Source: Pseudomonas solani
Lineage (GTDB): Bacteria > Pseudomonadota > Gammaproteobacteria > Pseudomonadales > Pseudomonadaceae
DNA length: 64,000 nt
Assembly (NCBI RefSeq): GCF_026072635.1
Contig: NZ_AP023081.1
Location: 5,266,501 to 5,330,500 of the forward strand
Direction of reading: 5' to 3'
Below the pieces are notes generated by a model. The model worked only from the letters and a program-made list of their open reading frames with translations, was not told where the DNA came from and searched no databases. The translations under genes and the position numbers were made by a program. This document shows, in pieces, positions 33,571 to 41,921 of the stretch (its first letter is position 1; each line of letters opens with the position of its first letter).

Positions 33571-33975
33571 ATGGATATGCGTACGACGTTGATCACTTTT
33601 GTATTCGCGGTTTGCGGGAGCGTGCAGGCCGAGGAAGCTGGGGGTGAGGTTGCGGGTTGCTTTAACCTGAGCAGTGATCAGGTGGTGATGTGCGTCGAGC
33701 CGCTTTATCAACGCTCAGAAGATGAACTCAATGCGACGGTGCAAGGTATCCGCACTCGTTTGAAGGTGGACCTCCAGTTGTTTGATGCGGCCCAACATGC
33801 CTGGCTGGAGTTCCGCCGCCGCGAATGTGCCGTCCAGTCGGTGGGGGCTCGGGGTTATCGTGACCCGGAGAACCAGCATGCGCTGTTTCTAAAGGCTTGC
33901 CAGGTGGAGTTGAATGACGCGCGCACTCAGGGGCTCAGGCGGATCCAGCTGTTCTGTGATAATTGCCTCCACTAG
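33571..33975 (+). CDS. Exported LprI/DUF1311-like small protein
   Basis: The 134-aa protein begins with a signal peptide (MDMRTTLITFVFAVCGSVQA). The mature part matches the DUF1311/LprI pattern: paired cysteines, LN then L, and a C-terminal WLEFRRRECAV. LprI from Mycobacterium inhibits lysozyme, but most members are uncharacterised. GAGGAG lies 10 nt before the ATG at 33571; an earlier ATG at 33535 would add 12 non-signal-like residues. It follows the lipoprotein gene in the same direction and shares its lower GC. A lysozyme-inhibitor or immunity-like role is possible only by analogy. Confidence 0.65.
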   Translation: MDMRTTLITFVFAVCGSVQAEEAGGEVAGCFNLSSDQVVMCVEPLYQRSEDELNATVQGIRTRLKVDLQLFDAAQHAWLEFRRRECAVQSVGARGYRDPENQHALFLKACQVELNDARTQGLRRIQLFCDNCLH

Positions 33976-34155
33976 GTCGATGAGCCTGGAGCCAGCGGGA
34001 GCAATCGGGCCAGGCGGTTCATGAGGGAAGTTCGTCGGGAAGTGGAAGACATCGAGTGATAGACCTTCGGTATCCACCTGTCCCGGCTGTTGCCACAGGA
34101 CCGGTTTCGATGTGCTGGCAGGAGCCGGCGCTTTACATGCAGTCAAGGATGATCA

Positions 34156-34941
34156 ATGTCAGTTTCAAACAACCGATTCGGAAAGCGATTACTTGCGGCT
34201 GCACTGGCCGTTGCGCTGGTGCCGTTGCTGTCACTTGCCGCCTATTCCTTGTATCGAGTCCAGCGCCTCGATGGGGGCATCTGCATGGCCGTGGATCGTG
34301 CCCTCAGCACCGAGGAGCATCGCCAGGCCTTGCTGCGCAACCTGGTGCGCCTGGCAATGGAGAACAGCCGCACCCATGACGAGTACCTGGGTGGGCAGAA
34401 GCTCAAGACCGGTGTCATCCGCAATCCGCCGCGCTATGACTTCCCGGCGCTCATGGAGGCGTTCTCGCACAACGACCGCTCGTTCGAGGCTAATTTTTCC
34501 ATCGAGCCGATTGCACCGCGGCGCCCCGGCTTCGACCCGCGTAGCCTGCATGAGCCCTACGTGCTGGTGAGCTATCGGAAAGATGATTCAGGCAGCGCCA
34601 GCCTCCTGGATACCCGCCGCGTAGAAAGGCTCGACCCGGTCGCCACGGCGAAGCTGGACTACAGCCCGAGCCTTTATGAACGGTTCCGTGGCTTCGGTCG
34701 GCACTTCTATCGCGTGAGCTACACCTTCCTCGATACGGATTGCTGCGACAGTGCGCATGCCGGCGAGCCGCACCCGGACTACCTGGCTAGAAAGCGCCGC
34801 GAATACTGGGAATGGCGGGAGTCCTTCGACCGCGGCCTGGTCGACCACCAATGGAGCGTTGCGGCCTCGAACTGTGGTGAGGTGCTGACCGAGGAGGATG
34901 AGACGGGAGCCGGGACGCGTGATGCCAGACGGCTGTTCTGA
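34156..34941 (+). CDS. Membrane-anchored protein of unknown function, paralogue of the 22306 gene
   Basis: The 261-aa protein has the same architecture as the product of 22306-23091: a basic N-terminus, one transmembrane segment (about residues 11-28) and an extracytoplasmic region. Conserved blocks include EEHRQALLRNL, VIRNPPRYDFPALME, PYVLVSYR, SLYERFRGFG, CCDS and ASNCGEVLTE. The two lengths are identical. AAGGATGATCA precedes the ATG. The paralogues bracket the RTX gene, about 11 kb apart. The family has no name known to me. The preceding 180 bp (33976-34155) hold no recognisable feature. Confidence 0.72.
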   Translation: MSVSNNRFGKRLLAAALAVALVPLLSLAAYSLYRVQRLDGGICMAVDRALSTEEHRQALLRNLVRLAMENSRTHDEYLGGQKLKTGVIRNPPRYDFPALMEAFSHNDRSFEANFSIEPIAPRRPGFDPRSLHEPYVLVSYRKDDSGSASLLDTRRVERLDPVATAKLDYSPSLYERFRGFGRHFYRVSYTFLDTDCCDSAHAGEPHPDYLARKRREYWEWRESFDRGLVDHQWSVAASNCGEVLTEEDETGAGTRDARRLF

Positions 34942-35011
34942 TTCATTGCCGGCCCAGGGCCGAAAACGCTATACAGCGGCCCTGATCAAGCCCCCGATAC
35001 AAGGATGTTCG

Positions 35012-35335
35012 ATGCGCCACCGCTTGCTGTTTTACCGTCCCATGATGTTCTTGCTTGGCGCCACAAAGGCCGCTGAGGAGCTTGCACGCCCTGTGTTGGT
35101 CAGGCCTTGGTTCACCCCGGTACTGATCGAAGGCACAAGCATGCCCACTTGTTCATATGAGTGCTCAGTCCTGAGCATGTTTCCGAGTACAAGGTGTTCC
35201 ATGCGCTTCAAGTCGTTGCTTTGCCTTTCCCTGATGTTGCTGTTCGGTGCCGTCCAGGCTGCCGAAGGATATGTCCCTCCGGTACCGCATAAAACCTGGT
35301 TCACCCCGACCCTGGTCGAGGGCAAGGGGGCGTTC
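35012..35335 (+). repeat. Tandemly duplicated gene start (leader plus signal peptide)
   Basis: Segments starting at 35012 and 35201 both encode MR-rich signal peptides followed by AAE(E/G), a short link and (R/T)WFTP(V/T)L(I/V)EG. The ribosome sites are ACAAGGATGTTCG and ACAAGGTGTTCC. The offset is 189 bp, or 63 codons, so the frame is kept. Confidence 0.65.
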
Positions 35336-37438
35336 TGTGAGCAGGCGTTGAAGGAGGCGAAGGCGTACTTCCTCACGCGTGGGCGCTGGGCCGACTTCTC
35401 GATGCGTGGCTTCGAAGCGGTGTATGGCACGCCTGCCCAGCTCAACGACGGCCAGGGGCCGCTGGTATTCAACACCTATACCCACCCCGGGTGCGGGGGT
35501 GGCTGTGAGCGCTACCAGGTGGTGGCCTCCCGGGAGGCCCTGCGGGATGCCGGTCGATGGGACGAACTCAGCAGGCTGGCGCAGCAGGGGCCGTCGCCGG
35601 CGCGCCACCTGAGTTTGTTTCGGCGTGACAAGGGCGGGTTCTACAGCATCGCCAGCCAGAGCGACGACGACCCTGGCACGCTCGAAATAAACGAACTGCA
35701 GGGCGACCTGCGCTGGGGCAATGCCTGCCGTATCCGTGTGATCCCCGACGGATCGGCGTTGACCGGCAACGTGCCGGCCGAGGTGAGGCGAGCCTTGTCG
35801 GAGCTGTCGCACGCTTCGTCCGGGTGGAGCCGGGGTTATGGCTATGGCTGTGGAAGCCTGTCCCCGAACTGGCTCAGGGACGAGAAGAGGGGATTGAGCA
35901 CGGCTGAGGTGTATTACCGGCCCTGGGCCCGTGGCCTGTCTGGCACCGGTGATGCGCCCTATGCGTTCAACCTTGTGGCCCTGCAGCGTTGGGCCGCCAC
36001 GGGTGTACTGGAATACCGGGCGACGCAGGACTACCAGGCGAAAATGGACCAGGCCATTAAGGCTGTGGCGGGCTTCTACAAGCAGCGTTTCGGCTGGTCG
36101 CCACAGCAGGCGCAGGCGATGTCCAGCATGGCCTTGCAGTCGGCCATCAGCAGCGGGATGGGGTTCTCCTCCTCTGACCGCAACCGCTTCTTCCCTGATT
36201 CCGAGTTGGCCCTGCGCAACGCCATCCTCGCCCATCGCCCCATGGACGAAATCCGCGCCATCGAAGGCCAGGTCCGTGACCTGTCCATCGCCATCGAATA
36301 CCCCGCGGCGCTCGAGTACCTGATCGAGCGGGGCACCGACGTCAACCAGGCCAACGCCTTCGGCAAGACGGCGCTGATGTACGCCGCCCATTACAACCAG
36401 CCCGAGTCCGCGCGCATCCTGTTGGAGCAGGGCGCCAACCCCAATGCGGTGACCGTCATCCCCGAGGACGACTGCTACTACAGCATCACCACCCGCAACA
36501 TGACCGCACTGCACTATGCGGCACGCTACGCCTCGCCAGCATTGGTGAGGCTGCTGGTGAACAACGGGGCCGAGCCCTTCATCCAGGCCCATCGCGAGGG
36601 GGAGGAGGGGAGTACGCCGCTGGACTGGCTCAACCGATACACCGCGGCGAATGCCGAGGAGCCAAACCCGAACATCGCCCCGGCCCAGTTGGCGGAGGTC
36701 GAAGCATTGCTGCAGCCGCCTACGGACGAGGCCTTGCAGGCGCGTGCCAAGCGGCTGGTGCTGGAGGGCGAGAAGGCCTATGGCGCAGGCGATCTGAAGC
36801 TGGCGCTGCGCAAGCTGAACCTGGCGATCAATATCCAGCCGCATAACGAGCGTGCCCTGAGCGACCTCTCCCTGGTGGCGCTGCGCGATGGCGATCTTGG
36901 CCTTTCGCTGCAGGCCGGGCAGGCGCTGATCGACAGCAGCAAGGACGCCAGGCTGCTGGCCAATGCCTGGTTCAACCAGGGGCTGGCCTGTGATACCTCG
37001 GGCAGTACATGGTTCTTCTACAACGGCACGCGCTACTGCCGGGCGAGCGCGGTATACGCCTATTACCAGGCGCTGGCGGCCCACCGCACGGAGGCGCGCG
37101 CGGCCAAGCTGCTGCAGGCGCTGCAAACGGTGCCGGACGCTGAGGTGTACAGGTTCCCGTTCGAGGGCAGTGAAGTTCGCATGGTGAAGAGGTACGGGCC
37201 GGACCATTCGTCCCTTTATCTCTACCTGCTGCATCCCCGCGGCCTGGTGATACCCGCCGAACGCATTGGCTGGACGCTCTCGAGCGAGAGCAAGGGCATA
37301 CGGGAGATCACCCCTTCGTCAGTGGGGCGCGAAGTACTGGACGATGATTGGGCCCTGACTGTGCTGCGACGCGACGAGCGCGTCGATGCCGGTTCCCTGC
37401 ATATCCACCCGGCAACGCCGGGTGGTGGGGGCCAATGA
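35201..37438 (+). CDS. Exported ankyrin-repeat / TPR-like protein
   Basis: The 745-aa protein from the ATG at 35201 has a signal peptide ending VQAAEG. Residues 1-365 have no recognised domain, about 369-480 hold ankyrin repeats (FGKTALMYAAHYNQPESARILLEQGANPN, MTALHYAARYASPALVRLLVNNGA), and about 515-590 a TPR-like helical pair. AAGG precedes this start by 6 nt. An in-frame ATG at 35012 carries its own ACAAGGATGTTCG leader and a similar signal-peptide-like sequence, so the region 35012-35200 looks like a diverged tandem duplication of the gene start; translation could begin at either. Function is unknown; ankyrin and TPR units mediate protein contacts. Confidence 0.7.
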   Translation: MRFKSLLCLSLMLLFGAVQAAEGYVPPVPHKTWFTPTLVEGKGAFCEQALKEAKAYFLTRGRWADFSMRGFEAVYGTPAQLNDGQGPLVFNTYTHPGCGGGCERYQVVASREALRDAGRWDELSRLAQQGPSPARHLSLFRRDKGGFYSIASQSDDDPGTLEINELQGDLRWGNACRIRVIPDGSALTGNVPAEVRRALSELSHASSGWSRGYGYGCGSLSPNWLRDEKRGLSTAEVYYRPWARGLSGTGDAPYAFNLVALQRWAATGVLEYRATQDYQAKMDQAIKAVAGFYKQRFGWSPQQAQAMSSMALQSAISSGMGFSSSDRNRFFPDSELALRNAILAHRPMDEIRAIEGQVRDLSIAIEYPAALEYLIERGTDVNQANAFGKTALMYAAHYNQPESARILLEQGANPNAVTVIPEDDCYYSITTRNMTALHYAARYASPALVRLLVNNGAEPFIQAHREGEEGSTPLDWLNRYTAANAEEPNPNIAPAQLAEVEALLQPPTDEALQARAKRLVLEGEKAYGAGDLKLALRKLNLAINIQPHNERALSDLSLVALRDGDLGLSLQAGQALIDSSKDARLLANAWFNQGLACDTSGSTWFFYNGTRYCRASAVYAYYQALAAHRTEARAAKLLQALQTVPDAEVYRFPFEGSEVRMVKRYGPDHSSLYLYLLHPRGLVIPAERIGWTLSSESKGIREITPSSVGREVLDDDWALTVLRRDERVDAGSLHIHPATPGGGGQ

Positions 37439-37440
37439 CG

Positions 37441-38178
37441 CTACCTCGGCCCACCCAGCCACTTCCGCTCCAGCTTCACCAGCCGTCCATCCGCACGCAC
37501 CTTCTCCAGCGCTTGCTGCCAGCGGGCGACGACCTGGGCATCGGTCTGCCGGGAGAAGGCGATGTAGCTGCCCTGGTGCATCACCGGCGCCACGTAGCGC
37601 AATTGCTGCGGGGCGAGGCCTTCCTCGCGGGCCAGGGTGGCGACGCTGAGGGTGTCGGCGGCCACCAGTTCGGTGCGGCCCAGGCGCAGCAGGCGCATCA
37701 TCTGCTCGGGGGTGTCGACGCCGTAGAGGTTGGTGAAGCCCATTTCCTGCAGTCGGCGGTAGACCAGCCATTTGCGCGGCATGGCGATGTGCTGCACCTT
37801 GCGCGCGTTGTCCAGGCCGGCGATGGCGGGGGTGTGGTCGGCGAGGGCGTAGAGCGCGGTTTCCACCTCCAGCACCGGGCCCACCAGTCGGTAGTCGGCC
37901 TCGCGTTCCGGGGTGCGCAGGATGGTGAAGACGGCCACGTCCGGACCTTCGCGGGCGATCACCAAGGCACGCAGCAATGGCAGGCGCTCCAGCTGGATGC
38001 TGTCACCGGTCTCTCGGGCGAGTTCGCGCACCAGGTCCACGGCGAAGCCCACCAGCTCGCCATCGCGCTCGAAATGCAGGGGCGGGTGGTTGTCAGTGAG
38101 CAGGCGCAGCTCGGCGGCGCCTGCGGCCTGGATGGCAAGCGCGGCGCTGAGCAGCAAGCGGGTGAAAAGCCCTTTCAT
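37441..38178 (-). CDS. Periplasmic substrate-binding protein (SBP_bac_3-like)
   Basis: The 245-aa protein has an N-terminal signal peptide (cleavage near AGAAE) and the two-lobed solute-binding pattern: LRLLTDNHPPLHFERDGELVGFAVDLVRELA at the start and PDVAVFTILRTPERE in the first hinge. It resembles the polar amino-acid-binding family but has no ABC permease or ATPase genes beside it. Orphan members in Pseudomonas are common, and some serve sensory or unknown roles. It converges on the ankyrin gene with only 2 bp between the stop codons. The ligand is unknown. Confidence 0.82.
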   Translation of the reverse strand: MKGLFTRLLLSAALAIQAAGAAELRLLTDNHPPLHFERDGELVGFAVDLVRELARETGDSIQLERLPLLRALVIAREGPDVAVFTILRTPEREADYRLVGPVLEVETALYALADHTPAIAGLDNARKVQHIAMPRKWLVYRRLQEMGFTNLYGVDTPEQMMRLLRLGRTELVAADTLSVATLAREEGLAPQQLRYVAPVMHQGSYIAFSRQTDAQVVARWQQALEKVRADGRLVKLERKWLGGPR

Positions 38179-38224
38179 GAGGCGGTCTCGAAAACTCTTG
38201 GGTTCAGCGTAGCCGGGCGATGCG

Positions 38225-38797
38225 CTACCTGACGCGATAGAGCACCACGGAGCCGAAGTCGATCAGCCGGCCAGGTTCGTAGCGCTCGATCACGACCTTC
38301 TCTTCCCAGCGCTTATTGCGGAAGGAATCGGGCTCATGAATGTAGGTCAGCAGATTGCCCTTGAGCCTGAAGCGGACGGTGATCTTCACGCGATCACGGA
38401 TTTCCATGCCCTTGCGGTCCATGCGCACGGTGCTGGAGCCGAACACCCAATAGCCGCGCAGGGGCGAGTCGAAGTCCAGGTCCGACCAGGTGCCCTGCAG
38501 GTCGGCCAGGGTCAGCAGCGGCGGGTTGGCCTGCTCGGCCGCCGCGTAGCTCGCCTGGATATCGTCCAGCGGCAAGGTGGCCTTGCCGGTTTGCTCCGTG
38601 CTGCTGGGAGCTGGCGGTGCGGGGCTCTCGTGGGCGATCTCTTCCTGGTTCTCCGCCGTGCCGCAGGGGCGGTCGGAGAACTGGGTGGCGCCATTGGCGG
38701 CCTTGCATTTGAAGATGGCGGCGGAGGCCGGGGCCAGCGGTGTGAGGAGCAGGGCGCAGGCGAGCAGGGCCGGGGTGAGGCTGAGGGGGGAGCGCAT
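38225..38797 (-). CDS. DUF4124-domain exported protein
   Basis: The 190-aa protein has a signal peptide (about residues 1-27) followed by IFKCKAANGATQFSDRPCG, the hallmark of DUF4124, a short cysteine-containing domain found in many exported Pseudomonas proteins. The rest (GTWSDLDFDSPLRGYWVFG and onward) is unrecognised. AAGGA lies 9 nt before the ATG. It is followed on the same strand by the binding-protein gene after 46 bp. Function is unknown. Confidence 0.72.
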   Translation of the reverse strand: MRSPLSLTPALLACALLLTPLAPASAAIFKCKAANGATQFSDRPCGTAENQEEIAHESPAPPAPSSTEQTGKATLPLDDIQASYAAAEQANPPLLTLADLQGTWSDLDFDSPLRGYWVFGSSTVRMDRKGMEIRDRVKITVRFRLKGNLLTYIHEPDSFRNKRWEEKVVIERYEPGRLIDFGSVVLYRVR

Positions 38798-38904
38798 CGA
38801 ACATCCTTGTGCTGGGGCCGCAATGGGGGAGGAGTCTATCCACTGGCTCGAGGCGCCGACAGCCCCGGCTGCGACAATCGCACCGCTGCGCTTGCGGCGG
38901 CCTC

Positions 38905-38918
38905 TTGATGCAAATCAA
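38905..38918 (+). promoter_or_regulatory. ANR/FNR box upstream of ccpR
   Basis: TTGATGCAAATCAA is a perfect match to the TTGAT-N4-ATCAA consensus, 65 nt before the peroxidase start codon. ANR control of cytochrome c peroxidase under low oxygen is established in Pseudomonas. Confidence 0.88.
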
Positions 38919-38982
38919 GAAGCGCGGTGGCTGGCTGAACTCTCCTGAGGCAAACCAGAAGAAAGCCTGAGGAGTCACCCGT

Positions 38983-40023
38983 ATGCGCCCTATACAGATG
39001 TTAGTGCTCGGTGGTCTTACGTTCGCAGCGGCATTGCCCTGGGAGGCCACGGCGGATCCCCTGCGCGACAAGGCCACTGCGCTGTTCAAGCCGGTGCCGG
39101 CCACGGTCTCGCAGACCCAGGGGCGCACGCTCACCGAGGCGCAGATCGCCCTCGGCAAGCAACTGTTCTTCGAACCGCGCCTCTCCCGCAGCCACATCAT
39201 CAGCTGCAACACCTGCCACAACATCGGCACCGGCGGGGCGGACAACGTGCCCACCTCGGTCGGCCACGGCTGGCAGAAAGGGCCGCGGAACTCACCGACG
39301 GTGTTCAACGCGGTGTTCAACGCCGCGCAGTTCTGGGACGGCCGCGCCGAAGACCTGCAAGCCCAGGCCAAGGGCCCGATCCAGGCCAGCGTGGAGATGA
39401 ACAACACCCCTGAGCGCGTGGAGCAGACCCTGGCCAGCATCCCCGAGTACGTGGCGGCCTTCTCCGCCGCCTTCCCCAAGGCGGAGAAACCGGTGAGCTT
39501 CGACAACATGGCCCTGGCCATCGAGGCCTTCGAGGCGACCCTGACCACGCCGGACTCGCCCTTCGACCGCTACCTGGCCGGGGATGACAAGGCCCTGGAC
39601 GCCCAGCAGAAGGAAGGCCTGGCGCTGTTCATCGACAGCGGCTGCAGCGCCTGCCACAACGGTGTCAACCTCGGCGGCCAGGCGTACTTCCCCTTCGGCC
39701 TGGTGCGCAAGCCCACCGAAGACATCCTGCCCATCGGCGACAAGGGTCGCTTCGCGGTGACCAAGACCTCCAGCGACGCCTACGTATTCCGCGCCGCGCC
39801 CCTGCGCAACATCGCCCTTACCGCACCGTACTTCCACAGCGGCCAGGTCTGGGAGCTGAAGGAGGCGGTGGCGATCATGGGCAACAGCCAGCTGGGCCGC
39901 GAACTCAAGGACAAGGAAGTGGCCGCGATCACCGCCTTCCTCCACGGGCTATCGGGGCGTCAGCCGGATGTCAGCTACCCGATCCTGCCGGCCAGCACCG
40001 CGAGCACGCCACGGCCGGAGTGA
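38983..40023 (+). CDS. ccpR: Diheme cytochrome c peroxidase CcpR/CcpA
   Basis: The 346-aa periplasmic enzyme has a signal peptide, then haem motifs CNTCH (about residue 75) and CSACH (about 220), and highly conserved segments such as GGADNVPTSVGHGWQKGPRNSPTVFNAVFN and APYFHSGQVWEL. It reduces hydrogen peroxide to water using electrons from cytochrome c551 or azurin. Length and sequence are almost the same as P. aeruginosa CcpR as I recall it. GAGGAGT lies 8 nt before the ATG, and a perfect ANR box lies upstream, so expression is expected to rise at low oxygen. Confidence 0.95.
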   Translation: MRPIQMLVLGGLTFAAALPWEATADPLRDKATALFKPVPATVSQTQGRTLTEAQIALGKQLFFEPRLSRSHIISCNTCHNIGTGGADNVPTSVGHGWQKGPRNSPTVFNAVFNAAQFWDGRAEDLQAQAKGPIQASVEMNNTPERVEQTLASIPEYVAAFSAAFPKAEKPVSFDNMALAIEAFEATLTTPDSPFDRYLAGDDKALDAQQKEGLALFIDSGCSACHNGVNLGGQAYFPFGLVRKPTEDILPIGDKGRFAVTKTSSDAYVFRAAPLRNIALTAPYFHSGQVWELKEAVAIMGNSQLGRELKDKEVAAITAFLHGLSGRQPDVSYPILPASTASTPRPE

Positions 40024-40075
40024 CGGCGGGCCCGGCGGGCTCTAGGATGGTCGCCCCGGAGCAAGGACCCCGCCG

Positions 40076-40828
40076 ATGGACACGCGTTACCTGATCGAGA
40101 TGCTGCTGAAGCGGGACAAGGTGGACTCCTTCTCCCGCTACCCCTACGTCCTGCCGGCGGTGCGCAGCCTGGAGCGCCTGGAGTTCCACCCCAAGGTGAC
40201 TTTCCTGGTGGGCGAGAACGGCTCGGGCAAGTCCACCCTGATGGAGGCCCTGGCGGTGGCCCTGGGCTTCAACCCCGAAGGCGGCACGCGCAACTTCAAC
40301 TTCGGCACCCGCGCCTCCCATTCCGAGCTGCACCGCGCGTTGCGCGTCAGCCGGGGCGTGCGCCGCGCGCGGGACGGTTTCTTCCTGCGTGCCGAGAGCT
40401 TCTTCAACCTGGCCACCGAGATCGAGCACCTGGACGCCGAGCCGGCTCCGGCGCCGCCGGTGATCGACGCCTACGGCGGCCGCTCGCTGCACGAGCAGTC
40501 CCATGGTGAATCCTTCCTCGCGCTGCTGATGAACCGCTTCGGCGGCAAGGGCCTGTACCTCCTCGACGAACCCGAGGCGGCGCTCTCGCCCCAGCGCCAG
40601 CTGGCCATGCTGGCGCGCATCCACGACCTGGTGAAGGACGATTCGCAATTCGTCATCGCCACCCACTCGCCCATCCTCATGGCCTACCCGGACGCCTGGA
40701 TCTACCAGTGCGGGCCGGAGGGCTTCACGCTCACCGCCTACGACGACACCGAGCACGTGCAGGTCAGCCGTGGCTTCCTCGCCAACCCGGCGCGCACCCT
40801 GCGCACCTTGCTGGGGGAGGAGGGCTGA
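40076..40828 (+). CDS. AAA/ABC-type ATPase of unknown role
   Basis: The 250-aa soluble protein has Walker A GENGSGKST (about residues 45-53) and Walker B GLYLLDEPEAALS (about 160-172), followed by a VIATHSPILM switch segment. It lacks transmembrane parts and resembles stand-alone SMC/RecF-like AAA_21/AAA_23 ATPases rather than transporter subunits. It has no phage-defence partner gene next to it. Its physiological role is unknown. It follows ccpR by 52 bp and converges with the AraC gene over a possible shared hairpin. Confidence 0.8.
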   Translation: MDTRYLIEMLLKRDKVDSFSRYPYVLPAVRSLERLEFHPKVTFLVGENGSGKSTLMEALAVALGFNPEGGTRNFNFGTRASHSELHRALRVSRGVRRARDGFFLRAESFFNLATEIEHLDAEPAPAPPVIDAYGGRSLHEQSHGESFLALLMNRFGGKGLYLLDEPEAALSPQRQLAMLARIHDLVKDDSQFVIATHSPILMAYPDAWIYQCGPEGFTLTAYDDTEHVQVSRGFLANPARTLRTLLGEEG

Positions 40829-40829
40829 G

Positions 40830-40861
40830 GCCCGCCACCTTCGGTACAGCCAGCGGCGGGC
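40830..40861. terminator. Possible bidirectional terminator hairpin
   Basis: Arms GCCCGCC and GGCGGGC enclose an 18-nt loop between two converging genes. There is no T-tract on either side, so this is weak support. Confidence 0.35.
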
Positions 40862-40865
40862 GTTC

Positions 40866-41645
40866 TCAGGTGCCGCCACCCATCGCCTGCCGGTATTGCC
40901 GGGGCGTGAAGCCCGTGAGTTGCTTGAATTGGCGGCTGAAGGCGCTGTGGTCGGTGTAGCCGCATTGCAGGGCGACATCGGTGATGGGTAACTCCGTCTG
41001 CAGCAGGCGATGGGCGTGTTCGAGGCGCGCCTTGGTGATCATCTGCCGTGGCGTCAGCTGGAACGCGCGGGTGCAGTAGCGCTCCAGCTGGGCGACCGAA
41101 AGCCCGGCGATGCGGGTCAGGGTGTCCAGGGTGATGGGCTCGTGGAAGTGCTGGCGGATGTACTCGTCCACTTCCGCGAGGCGCGCGTAGGCGGGGTGGG
41201 CGGTGGCGGCCGACTGCAAGTCCACCGAGATGCCCACCAGGCCGATGATGGCGTCGCTGCGGCTCAGCAGTGGGCGCTTGTGGGTCAGGCACCAGCCGGG
41301 TTCGCGGCTGCCATAGAGGTGCAGTTCGAGCTGGTCCTCCAGCACCTGGCCTTTCTCCAGGACGCGGCGGTCCTGTTCGGTGTAGCCGGGGCCGAGCTGG
41401 GCGGGGAAGACCTCTGCGCTGGTCCTGCCCAGCAGCGGCTGCAATTGCTTGAGGCCGCAACGCTGCACCAGGGTACGGTTGGCCAGGACGTAACGGGCCT
41501 GGGTGTCCTTGATGAAGACCGCCGCATTGGGAATCGCATCCAGCACCGGCAACAGCAAATCGGCGCTGGCCAGCAGTTCGTCCAGGGATGCCGGACGGCG
41601 CTGGGGCTCTATCGCGGCCAGTGCCGCCAGTGCTCTTCGCACCAT
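40866..41645 (-). CDS. AraC-family regulator with PAS-like sensor domain
   Basis: The 259-aa protein has a PAS-type segment at about residues 25-145 (AIPNAAVFIKDTQARYVLANRTLVQRCG and further) and a C-terminal AraC double helix-turn-helix at about 160-255 (SVAQLERYCTRAF, ITDVALQCGYTDHSAFSRQFKQLTGFTPRQYR). The start is set by GAGGTG 7 nt before the ATG at 41643-41645; longer in-frame starts exist but lack such a site. It is divergent from the permease that opens the hydroxyproline cluster, so it is the likely pathway activator, in the role that LhpR (also AraC-type) plays in P. aeruginosa. The inducer is inferred. Confidence 0.85.
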   Translation of the reverse strand: MVRRALAALAAIEPQRRPASLDELLASADLLLPVLDAIPNAAVFIKDTQARYVLANRTLVQRCGLKQLQPLLGRTSAEVFPAQLGPGYTEQDRRVLEKGQVLEDQLELHLYGSREPGWCLTHKRPLLSRSDAIIGLVGISVDLQSAATAHPAYARLAEVDEYIRQHFHEPITLDTLTRIAGLSVAQLERYCTRAFQLTPRQMITKARLEHAHRLLQTELPITDVALQCGYTDHSAFSRQFKQLTGFTPRQYRQAMGGGT

Positions 41646-41921
41646 GCCTTTCACCTCGTTCGAAGCCTGACCGGCAGGAGAGTGCCGCAGCCCGGAGTGG
41701 CTGTCGAGCGGCCTCGTGCCATCCCGCTCCATTGTGCTGATTTCGTCATCGGAGCTGGGGAAAAGCATCAAGCCCCGCACCACCTGGCCAGTCCACTCTA
41801 TGGCTATCGCATGCGGCATGGCGCCGGTGGACGAAGGGCCGGGAGTGCCCGGATCGTCTTTCGCAGCGGTACCGCAGCGTGATCTTCCAGCCCATCCAAT
41901 AACGCACAAGAAGGCTACGCC
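41646..41921. other. 276-bp divergent intergenic region, regulatory for the hydroxyproline cluster
   Basis: Between the divergent AraC gene and the permease. It must contain both promoters and probably AraC operators, but I cannot point to a convincing pair of repeats. Confidence 0.4.
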
